This document shows, piece by piece, positions 46,841-54,128 of a stretch of DNA of 64,000 nt. The translations under genes were made by a program, and so were the position numbers. Position 1 is the first letter of the stretch, and each line of letters opens with the position of its first letter. Source of the stretch: Methanomicrobia archaeon. GTDB taxonomy: Archaea > Methanobacteriota_B > Thermococci > Methanofastidiosales > NM3. The DNA is taken from the NCBI GenBank assembly GCA_030603445.1, contig JAUVXU010000007.1:1-64000 (forward strand), read 5' to 3'. Below the pieces are notes generated by a model. That model was not told the origin of the DNA and ran no database searches. It worked only from the letters and a program-made list of their open reading frames with translations.

Positions 46841-47176
46841 ATGACTATTCAAGTTGACCCACAAAAATGCATTAACTGTGGTGCCTGTGAATTAGGCTGT
46901 AGCTTTTACAGGGATGAAGTTTTCACCACGATGTCTTCATCTGTTATGATGTACCGAGAGGAAAAGAGAAATTACTTTGGACTTATGCTAAAAAGAGAAG
47001 ATGATATGATTCTCGGACGACCCGAAGGCGTTGAAATACAGAAGGAAGGAGAGGCTTCCGACAGCGATGCAGGAGCATCAGCGAAACCTATTCTCCTAAG
47101 GGAACCTTGTGATGAGTGCAAAGACGCATTATGTGTGCGTTTCTGCCCAACAGGCTGTTTGATAGAGGTGGACTAA
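46841..47176 (+). CDS. Two-cluster ferredoxin of the AOR-like operon
   Basis: A 111-residue ferredoxin with CINCGACELGCSFYRD (about 10-25) and CDECKDALCVRFCPTGC (about 90-106). Between them is an insert of about 60 residues (FTTMSSSVMMYREEKRNYFG onward) containing an acidic stretch, as in the AOR-associated ferredoxins and BamC-type subunits. It follows a strong AGGAGG site and its stop abuts the ATG of the AOR-like gene. It should link that protein to the HdrD-like subunit. Confidence 0.88.
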   Translation: MTIQVDPQKCINCGACELGCSFYRDEVFTTMSSSVMMYREEKRNYFGLMLKREDDMILGRPEGVEIQKEGEASDSDAGASAKPILLREPCDECKDALCVRFCPTGCLIEVD

Positions 47177-48409
47177 ATGGATAACATGTATACTGAATAT
47201 TATCTTGTAGTTGATCTTGCCACTGGCGAAGCCGAGGAGATTGAACTCGAAGAGGAGTTCGTACAAGAATATGTTGGTGGAGCAAAACTAAATATGGCGC
47301 TCTACGAAGAGCACAAGGATGGAGACCCAATTGTTCTGGGTACAGGATTACTCACTGGCACACTTGTTCCAGGTTCTTGCTTGGGCGTAATAACAGCAAA
47401 AAGTCCGGTCACCGGAAAAGTTGCTCATGCACCATTCACATGGAGCGCAGGAGCTGAACTAAAGCTGACTGGTTACTCCTTTGTCGTCATAAAGAATAAG
47501 GCTGCAAATCCAACCTACTTGTGGTTACACGATGAGATAGCTGATTTTGTGGATGCTTCAGAACTATGGGGAAAGAACACATGGGATGCTGTTGATGTAA
47601 TTAGGGATGAACAAGGAGAGGACAGGATCCAGCTTCTATCAATAGGGAAGGCAGGAGAAAATAAACTAAGCACTGCAATGATTACGAACAATTACTGGGG
47701 CACCGGAGACAGATTTGGTTTCGGAGCACTTTTCGGAGAAAAGAATCTTAAATCAGTTGCAATGAGGGGAATGGGCGAGCTTGAGGTCGACGATCCCGAT
47801 GCATTTATTGAAAAAACTAAAAGTGTTTTTGATGATGTAAAATCCCAGGTAGGGGATGCAAAAGGATTAGATGCCATTGACTATGCCAAGATCCCAGCAG
47901 ATCTCAAAGATGCGGCAAAGAAGCAGCTACATCGTGTTGAAGCAGACTTTAATAGTCCTCTTGCATACAAGTTCTTTCTAAAGTACAGGGAGGATCCAAG
48001 CGTCATGCTATCCACAGATGTGGAAGAACCTGGCGTTCTTGTATCAGATCCTATTGGTTACGCAGCAATTGCAAATGCAGGTGTTGTGCCAGCTGATGCA
48101 GGAGAGGTACTAGAAGCAATGTTCAAGTTAGGTCTTAATCCGGTAGCTGTGGCATCAAAGCTTACAGCAAAAGACAAGGCCGGCGCAATTGCAGAACTTG
48201 AGAAGTTTGCAGAGTCCTCAGAGGCTGACAAGTTTGATGCTGTATTTAGCCCAATTGCTCCAATGAGTGATAGAACCGAGGCAGCTTATATAGCGGGAAT
48301 ATGCCCGGTACTTGTTGCAAAGGCTGAGGCACTAAATGCAGATATCTTTGCAGAACTTGCAAGCATAGGAACAGGTCTAGACTTTAAAGCAGATGCTTTT
48401 AAAATGTAG
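47177..48409 (+). CDS. Truncated aldehyde:ferredoxin-oxidoreductase-like protein
   Basis: A 410-residue protein; AOR-family enzymes are about 600-660. Residues 1-205 match the AOR N-terminal, tungstopterin-binding domain: YVGGAKLNMALYEEHKDGD, GTGLLTGTLVPGSCLGVITA, KSPVTGKVAHAPFTWSAGAE, FGFGALFGEKNLKSVAMRG. The rest is shortened, and the Cys-x2-Cys-x3-Cys plus late Cys that hold the [4Fe-4S] cluster are absent (only two Cys remain in the whole protein). It may bind pterin without the cluster, or use the adjacent ferredoxin. The gene is intact, in operon, and its codons look well expressed. Its activity is unknown. Confidence 0.8.
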   Translation: MDNMYTEYYLVVDLATGEAEEIELEEEFVQEYVGGAKLNMALYEEHKDGDPIVLGTGLLTGTLVPGSCLGVITAKSPVTGKVAHAPFTWSAGAELKLTGYSFVVIKNKAANPTYLWLHDEIADFVDASELWGKNTWDAVDVIRDEQGEDRIQLLSIGKAGENKLSTAMITNNYWGTGDRFGFGALFGEKNLKSVAMRGMGELEVDDPDAFIEKTKSVFDDVKSQVGDAKGLDAIDYAKIPADLKDAAKKQLHRVEADFNSPLAYKFFLKYREDPSVMLSTDVEEPGVLVSDPIGYAAIANAGVVPADAGEVLEAMFKLGLNPVAVASKLTAKDKAGAIAELEKFAESSEADKFDAVFSPIAPMSDRTEAAYIAGICPVLVAKAEALNADIFAELASIGTGLDFKADAFKM

Positions 48410-48411
48410 AT

Positions 48412-48438
48412 GGGACCATATTTTTGGTTCCTTTTTTT
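48412..48438 (+). terminator. Terminator after the AOR-like operon
   Basis: GGGACC (48412-48417) pairs with GGTTCC (48426-48431) over an 8-base loop, with one G-T pair, then T7. It starts 3 bases after the AOR-like stop, and separates that operon from the BPL_N/Hdr module. Confidence 0.6.
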
Positions 48439-48459
48439 ATCTTTTTTGTGGAGTGGAGG

Positions 48460-49632
48460 GTGAAAAGCATCTCTTTGTCATTAAAGATAGGGATATTCAT
48501 AGGCAAAGGCGCATCCTATTCATGGATTTGGTTCGTAAAGACTTTTGATTTACTAGATTTCAATGAAATATACTTCATTGATGAAAGTGATGTGCTAAAC
48601 GATGCTTTAACAAATTTTGATTGTTTCATTTTGCCTGGTGGAGATCCATTTCAAGTGGCCGAAGGCCTCGGCGAGATAGGTCTTACGAAAATTCGATCTT
48701 TTATAGAGTGTGGTGGAACATATATTGGGGTTTGTGCAGGTGCTTATTTATCAATAATGTTTTGCAACAATCCAATGCCTTGGTTGAATCTTGTTGATAT
48801 GCCAATCAATAACTATTCTTTGAATCCTCCCGAAGCGATACGGATGAAGTACAAGTATCTTGTGCCTTATCGCGATGGGTTTGTGTATCATCCTGTTCGG
48901 GGCCCTTTAGAAGTGTCATGCAATGGACAGTCTTTTAAAGCGCCTTTATTTGGGGGACCACCAATGCTGGCTCCAAAAGAGAATCAATTAGCGGAGTATA
49001 AGGGCTTTGATGACAAAACGTTGTACTTAACTAATGAAGAAGAAGCAAAAAGAACTATGTTAGGGTATGCAGCCGGAGTGAAGGTTTCAGTTGGGAAAGG
49101 CAATTTATTTCTTTTTGGCCCCCATTTTGAACATCCTAACTACCCAGAGGCAAACAAATTCTTATTTTCGCTTTTATGCACTCTGACACCATATGCAAGA
49201 GGACCTCCACGGCATGAAGTTTCTATTCTTGAGGGCAATGAATTCAAACGTTGGATAAAGAGTATAAAAAGAGAGCTTTCTTCAGCAAGAGTCATTGCTA
49301 ATGGTATGACAAATCTGAGGTGGAAGATCGGGGAGAAGATATGGGAAGATGAAAAAATCATATACTTCTTGAATGAAATTTGGAAGACTGTTAAGATCTT
49401 GCAGAAATACGGTGCACTACCCGTGGAGCGGCCTCAAGAGCTGGAAGAAAATGCAAGGAAAATACACTCCCTCCTTGCCGAGATTCATGTTTTATCCAAA
49501 GAAGGGAAAAGTACTAATATCCAGGCAAGCTATCTAATTGAACACACCAAAAAATTATCAAAAGGACTATTTGAATCATATTTTAATATAAAAAGAAATG
49601 AGTGGTGGACTAATGGAAGAAAAGACAGTTGA
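48460..49632 (+). CDS. BPL_N (biotin-protein-ligase N-terminal-like) amidotransferase-fold protein
   Basis: A 390-residue protein. The first about 240 residues form a class I glutamine-amidotransferase-like domain of the BPL_N type: CFILPGGDPFQVAEGLGEIG (near 50), GGTYIGVCAGAYLSI with the nucleophile-elbow Cys near 88, and LFLFGPHFEHPNYPEANKF near 220 with a catalytic-like His. A helical C-terminal extension (about 150 residues) has no known match. GTG 48460 is chosen because upstream in-frame codons lie within the T-rich terminator. It overlaps hdrC of module 2 by 20 bases, so it is the first gene of that module; its role with Hdr is unknown. Confidence 0.7.
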   Translation: MKSISLSLKIGIFIGKGASYSWIWFVKTFDLLDFNEIYFIDESDVLNDALTNFDCFILPGGDPFQVAEGLGEIGLTKIRSFIECGGTYIGVCAGAYLSIMFCNNPMPWLNLVDMPINNYSLNPPEAIRMKYKYLVPYRDGFVYHPVRGPLEVSCNGQSFKAPLFGGPPMLAPKENQLAEYKGFDDKTLYLTNEEEAKRTMLGYAAGVKVSVGKGNLFLFGPHFEHPNYPEANKFLFSLLCTLTPYARGPPRHEVSILEGNEFKRWIKSIKRELSSARVIANGMTNLRWKIGEKIWEDEKIIYFLNEIWKTVKILQKYGALPVERPQELEENARKIHSLLAEIHVLSKEGKSTNIQASYLIEHTKKLSKGLFESYFNIKRNEWWTNGRKDS

Positions 49633-50101
49633 AAGCATTGTGAATGAGGGGCGCGCGTATGCTTGCATACAATGCGGCAAGTGTACCGGGTCATGTCCTT
49701 CAGGAAGGGAATGTGGTCTAAGGACGCGAAAAGTCATACATATGGCCAGGCTTGGTATGGACATATATAAAACGGAAGAGCTATGGGACTGTACTACATG
49801 TTATACATGTCAGGAACGATGCCCAAAAGACGTTAAGATAACAGATATTATAATAGAACTGCGAAATATGGCAGTTAAGAATAGTTTCTATCCGACAATG
49901 GCCGAGGTACCAAAAATAATTATCCAAAATCTATATTCTACTGGAAATGGACAACCGTTGTCCCCAGAAGTATCCAAGATACGCTCTATCATAGGCTTGA
50001 ATAAGGAACCATTGGATGCTTCCACAAATAAGGATACACTTAAAAAATTCCAGAAACTTCTTGATGGATTGCCACTCATGCAATGGGGGGAAACACAATG
50101 A
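49613..50101 (+). CDS. hdrC: Heterodisulfide reductase-like subunit C, module 2
   Basis: A 162-residue HdrC with CIQCGKCTGSCPSGRECG (about 20-37) and CTTCYTCQERCPKDVKI (about 63-79), the two [4Fe-4S] motifs. GGTGG is 4 bases before ATG 49613. It overlaps the preceding BPL_N gene by 20 bases and hdrB by 4. The C-terminal part (AEVPKIIIQNLYSTGNGQPL) corresponds to that of the module 1 copy. Confidence 0.92.
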   Translation: MEEKTVESIVNEGRAYACIQCGKCTGSCPSGRECGLRTRKVIHMARLGMDIYKTEELWDCTTCYTCQERCPKDVKITDIIIELRNMAVKNSFYPTMAEVPKIIIQNLYSTGNGQPLSPEVSKIRSIIGLNKEPLDASTNKDTLKKFQKLLDGLPLMQWGETQ

Positions 50102-50973
50102 AATATGCATTTTTCCCTGGCTGTATCGCTAAGAATGTCTATCCTGGAATAGAGAAGGCCACACGATTAGTATCTGCTAAGCTTGGCATTGACTTAGTTG
50201 ATTATGAATATTCCTGTTGTCCACCACCAGGTGTTATTGCCTGTTATGATAAGGACTCGTGGTTAACACTTGGCGCACGCAATCTTTCATTATCAGAAAA
50301 AGATAATCATGATATCATGACAATTTGTGCAGGATGTTATGGTACACTGCATAACGTTTGGCATACGCTAAAACAAGACCAAGATAAAATGGAATTTGTG
50401 AACGAGCATCTTTCCCGTATTGATACAGAATATAAGGGGAATATTAGGCCTGTTCATTTTGTTGATTTACTTTCAAAAATGAGAGATGAAATCAAGCAGA
50501 ATAAGGAGATTGATTTAGATTTTAGAGTGGCTGTGCATTATGGCTGCCACTATCTTAAACCCTCTGATGTAACAGGGGAAAACAGCGAGGCGCCTAAAAT
50601 TCTCGATGAAATAGTGTCGCTTCTTGGATGCGAGAGCGTTCCTTTCAAGGACCGTCTTACGTGCTGTGGTGCAGGAGGGGGCGTAATGAGCGGGGAACCA
50701 GATCTCTCTCTTAAGATAATAGATCGTAAATTGAAGAATATTGAAAAAGCAGATGTGGATTGTATAATAAATATTTGTTCTTTTTGCCACATGAACTTTG
50801 ACCAGAGCCAGAAGAAGTTGCATGCATATGATATACCTGTGCTTCATCTCAACCAATTACTTGGTCTTGCTTTTGGATTCAAGCATAAGCATCTGGGCCT
50901 TCATACGAATCTGGTGTCGACTCGTGACATAGTAAAGAAGGTTAAGGGCGCAAAAAGGGAGTCGATGAAATGA
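50098..50973 (+). CDS. hdrB: Heterodisulfide reductase-like subunit B, module 2
   Basis: A 291-residue HdrB with two complete CCG domains: FFPGCIAKNVYP, YSCCPPPGVIA and CAGCYGT, then YGCHYLKP, TCCGAGGGVMSG and CSFCHMNF. These hold the paired noncubane clusters of true HdrB. ATG 50098 overlaps the hdrC stop and follows GGGGGG. The true disulfide substrate (CoM-CoB or another) cannot be read from the sequence. Confidence 0.92.
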   Translation: MKYAFFPGCIAKNVYPGIEKATRLVSAKLGIDLVDYEYSCCPPPGVIACYDKDSWLTLGARNLSLSEKDNHDIMTICAGCYGTLHNVWHTLKQDQDKMEFVNEHLSRIDTEYKGNIRPVHFVDLLSKMRDEIKQNKEIDLDFRVAVHYGCHYLKPSDVTGENSEAPKILDEIVSLLGCESVPFKDRLTCCGAGGGVMSGEPDLSLKIIDRKLKNIEKADVDCIINICSFCHMNFDQSQKKLHAYDIPVLHLNQLLGLAFGFKHKHLGLHTNLVSTRDIVKKVKGAKRESMK

Positions 50974-52919
50974 AAGTAGGCGTGTACATTTGTCATTGTG
51001 GGGTTAATATTGCAAATATGGTTGATATCCCAAAAGTTGTTGAGGCGATAAGTGGCCAAACTAATGTTGCTGTTTGCAAAGAATACCAGTACATGTGTTC
51101 TGATCCTGGCCAAAACATGATAAGAAAGGATATTGAGGATATGGGGTTAGATCGTGTGGTAGTTGCCGCATGTTCTCCTCGTATGCATGAACCTACGTTT
51201 AGGGCGACAGTAGCTGACGCTGGCATGAACCCCTATTGTTTTGAGATGGCTAACATCCGTGAGCAGTGTTCATGGGTGCACGAGGATAAAGAAGAAGCTA
51301 CGCAAAAAGCTATAGACCTTGTAAAGAGCTCTGTTGCGAGAGCATCACTTCTTGAGCCACTACAAAGCACCGAGATACCTGTGACCCACAGCGCGCTTGT
51401 CATAGGTGGCGGAATTGCAGGCATACAGGCTGCACTTGATATTGCTAATTCAGGATTTAAGACATACCTTGTAGAGAAGGAACCATCTATTGGTGGACGC
51501 ATGGCACAATTTGATAAGACATTTCCAACACTGGACTGTGCCGCATGCATCCTGACACCAAAAATGGTGGATGTTGCCCGTCATCCTAACATAGATCTTT
51601 TGACCTATAGCGAGGTTGAGCATATCGATGGGTCTATTGGCAACTTCCATGTGCAAATTAAGAAGAAGCCACGATACGTTGATCCTGACCTGTGCACAGG
51701 ATGTGGCCTATGTGCGGAAGCATGCCGCTTGAAAGGGCGCATCTCTTCAGAGTTTGATATGGGTATTGGAAAGCGTGGTGCAATATACGTTCCTTTTCCA
51801 CAGGCAGTGCCTTTGCTATATACCATAGATCCTGAGAATTGTTTGTTATTAAAACACGGCAAATGCGGAAAATCACCAAAATGCGAAGATATATGTGATC
51901 CTGGAGCCATTCGTTTTGACCAGGAAGAGGAACATATAGATATTGATGTGGGTGCAATCGTTGTTGCCACAGGTTATAATGAATTCTCTCCTGTTGTAAA
52001 AGAGGAGTATGGATACGGTAAGTTCAAGAACGTTATGACTGGGCTTGAACTAGAGCGTATATTCTCCCCATCAGGACCAACAGGCGGTAATCCAATAATC
52101 AATGGCACCGAACCAAAGAATATCGTTTTTATCTCTTGTGTAGGTTCACGCGACAAACGCATAGGGAATCCTTACTGTTCACGTGTTTGTTGCATGTATA
52201 TTGCAAAACAGGCGCATTTGCTAAAGGAGAAGATCCCTGATGCCAATATCACAGTAATGTATACAGATATGCGGGCTTTTGGTAAAGGCTATGAAGAGTT
52301 CTACGAACGTGTACAAAAAGAAGGCATAAGATACAGAAGGGGAAATGCTGCTGAGGTGTATGAAGAGGATGACCTGCTTTTTGTGCGTGCAGAGGATACA
52401 CTTCTTGGTGAACCTTATGAACTGCCTGCTGATTTGGTTGTCTTGGGAACAGGCCTTGTGCCTTCCCCTGATGCAGATTCTATAGGACAAATGTTGCACT
52501 TATCACGAAGTGCTGACAAGTTCTTTTTAGAGGCGCATCCAAAACTCCGCCCAGTTGATACTGTCATTGATGGTGTTTTCTTGGCAGGTGCGGCTCAAGG
52601 GCCAAAGGATATCCCTGACTCGGTCGCACAGGCATCAGGTGCTGCTTCACATGTTGTCAATCTATTAGTTAAAGAGAAGATACATGCCGAACCTATCATC
52701 GCTGAGATAAATGAGGATGCCTGCGTAGGATGTAAGACTTGCATTGTACTTTGCCCGTATGAGGCCCCCTTGTATGACGATGAGAAGAAAGTCGTGACAA
52801 TCAATCGTGCTGTCTGCAAAGGATGTGGAAGCTGTGCTGCAGCATGCCCTTCTGGTTCTATAAAGATGAATCATTTCAAGAACGAACAGATAGTTGCACA
52901 GATACTTGAGGTGATCTAA
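50970..52919 (+). CDS. hdrA: Heterodisulfide reductase-like subunit A, module 2
   Basis: A 649-residue HdrA of normal length. N-terminal domain VYICHCGVNIANMVDI (5-20), [15 protein letters not shown] and MANIREQCSWVH; FAD loop GGGIAG at 146-151; Fd insert CTGCGLCAEACRLKG (about 242-256) and the spaced CGKSPKCEDIC near 307; C-terminal clusters CVGCKTCIVLCPYEA and CKGCGSCAAACPSGS (about 588-635). It is the flavin-bifurcating subunit. It overlaps hdrB by 4 bases and mvhD follows with no gap. Confidence 0.94.
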   Translation: MKVGVYICHCGVNIANMVDIPKVVEAISGQTNVAVCKEYQYMCSDPGQNMIRKDIEDMGLDRVVVAACSPRMHEPTFRATVADAGMNPYCFEMANIREQCSWVHEDKEEATQKAIDLVKSSVARASLLEPLQSTEIPVTHSALVIGGGIAGIQAALDIANSGFKTYLVEKEPSIGGRMAQFDKTFPTLDCAACILTPKMVDVARHPNIDLLTYSEVEHIDGSIGNFHVQIKKKPRYVDPDLCTGCGLCAEACRLKGRISSEFDMGIGKRGAIYVPFPQAVPLLYTIDPENCLLLKHGKCGKSPKCEDICDPGAIRFDQEEEHIDIDVGAIVVATGYNEFSPVVKEEYGYGKFKNVMTGLELERIFSPSGPTGGNPIINGTEPKNIVFISCVGSRDKRIGNPYCSRVCCMYIAKQAHLLKEKIPDANITVMYTDMRAFGKGYEEFYERVQKEGIRYRRGNAAEVYEEDDLLFVRAEDTLLGEPYELPADLVVLGTGLVPSPDADSIGQMLHLSRSADKFFLEAHPKLRPVDTVIDGVFLAGAAQGPKDIPDSVAQASGAASHVVNLLVKEKIHAEPIIAEINEDACVGCKTCIVLCPYEAPLYDDEKKVVTINRAVCKGCGSCAAACPSGSIKMNHFKNEQIVAQILEVI

Positions 52920-53351
52920 ATGACAGAGGAATTTAAACCTAAAATTGTTGGTTTTTTATGTAACTGGTGTTGTTACGCAGGTGCAGATATGGCAGGAACA
53001 TCACGCATGAAGTATCCTTCGAATATCCGTATTATACGCGTAATGTGTTCTTCGCGCATAAATACTGAGATGATAATAAAAGCATTTCAAACAGGTGCGG
53101 ACGCCGTATTTATCGGCGGATGCCATTTTGGGGACTGCCATTACGTAGATGGAAATTATCGCACTAAAAAACGCATCGATGTATTGAAGCGTCTGCTTTC
53201 TCACATGGGTATAGAGCAGGAACGCCTGCGCCTGGAATGGGTCTCGGCTGCAGAAGGCGAGAAGTTTTCCAAGACTATGGCTGAATTTACCGATACGATA
53301 ACATCCTTAGGCCCGAGTCCATTAAGGGAAATAAAAGAGGAGGCGATTTAG
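52920..53351 (+). CDS. mvhD: MvhD-type [2Fe-2S] subunit, module 2
   Basis: A 143-residue MvhD with [18 protein letters not shown] (about 11-28), VMCSSRI near 41 and GCHFGDCHYVDGNY near 65. It connects the input enzyme, here formate dehydrogenase, to HdrA. It starts on the base after the hdrA stop and ends on the base before the next start, so the genes abut. Confidence 0.93.
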   Translation: MTEEFKPKIVGFLCNWCCYAGADMAGTSRMKYPSNIRIIRVMCSSRINTEMIIKAFQTGADAVFIGGCHFGDCHYVDGNYRTKKRIDVLKRLLSHMGIEQERLRLEWVSAAEGEKFSKTMAEFTDTITSLGPSPLREIKEEAI

Positions 53352-54128
53352 ATGGAGCCTGAACTTAGAGATTACGTCGGAGAATTACTAGATTCAGGGA
53401 CCGTTGCCGGAGTTTTGGCACTAAAGGATGAATTAGGTGCAGTTAAACCATACTTGTTCACAAAAAATAATGAGATTGGCGATCTGGTTCTAACTTCAAA
53501 ATACCCATTGGCATCTGTTATGTCAATGTTACAAAAGGAAGATCCATCAATCAAACTTGCTATAGTATGCCGAGGTTGCGATGAAAGGGCACTTATAGAG
53601 TTGGCAAAGAGAAATCAGATCAATTTGGATAATATTGTCTTTGTCGGCATACCGTGTGATGAGGAAATGGCAGATAAATGCAACTGTTTACAACCATACC
53701 CTAAAGAGATAGTAACTGGTGAGAAACTTAGTAATTGGGTCCCTAAAAACAATTATGAGGATTTCAAAAACATGAGCACCGAAGAAAAGCTGATATTTTG
53801 GAAGGGGCAACTTGAGAAATGTAATAAGTGTTATGGTTGCAGAAATGCATGCCCGCTATGTTTTTGCAGTGATTGTGAACTTGAGAACGCTTTGTGGGTA
53901 AAACATGGCCGTTTGCCTCCAGAGTTTCCTATATATCACGTGATTAGAGCATTTCATCTGGCAGGAAAATGTGTTGGGTGTGGGGAATGTGAAAATGCAT
54001 GTCCCGTAGGCATACCTTTGATGACACTAAACCACCTCTTAAGGGAAGATATAAAAGATTTATTTGGGTATATGACAGGGCAGGATATCGAAGATGAGAA
54101 TCCAATAAACACAAAGGAGGAATACTAA
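53352..54128 (+). CDS. fdhB: Shortened FdhB-like iron-sulfur subunit, module 2
   Basis: A 258-residue FdhB relative; the module 1 copy has 385 residues. The FrhB N-terminal segment remains (KLAIVCRGCDERALIELAKR near 70, then NIVFVGIPCDEEMA), and both C-terminal [4Fe-4S] motifs are present (CNKCYGCRNACPLCFC near 157, CVGCGECENACPVGIP near 205). The central CxxC-rich F420/flavin region seen in module 1 is gone. It therefore should pass electrons from FdhA to the Hdr part by Fe-S only, with no F420 step. It ends on the base before fdhA. Confidence 0.82.
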   Translation: MEPELRDYVGELLDSGTVAGVLALKDELGAVKPYLFTKNNEIGDLVLTSKYPLASVMSMLQKEDPSIKLAIVCRGCDERALIELAKRNQINLDNIVFVGIPCDEEMADKCNCLQPYPKEIVTGEKLSNWVPKNNYEDFKNMSTEEKLIFWKGQLEKCNKCYGCRNACPLCFCSDCELENALWVKHGRLPPEFPIYHVIRAFHLAGKCVGCGECENACPVGIPLMTLNHLLREDIKDLFGYMTGQDIEDENPINTKEEY

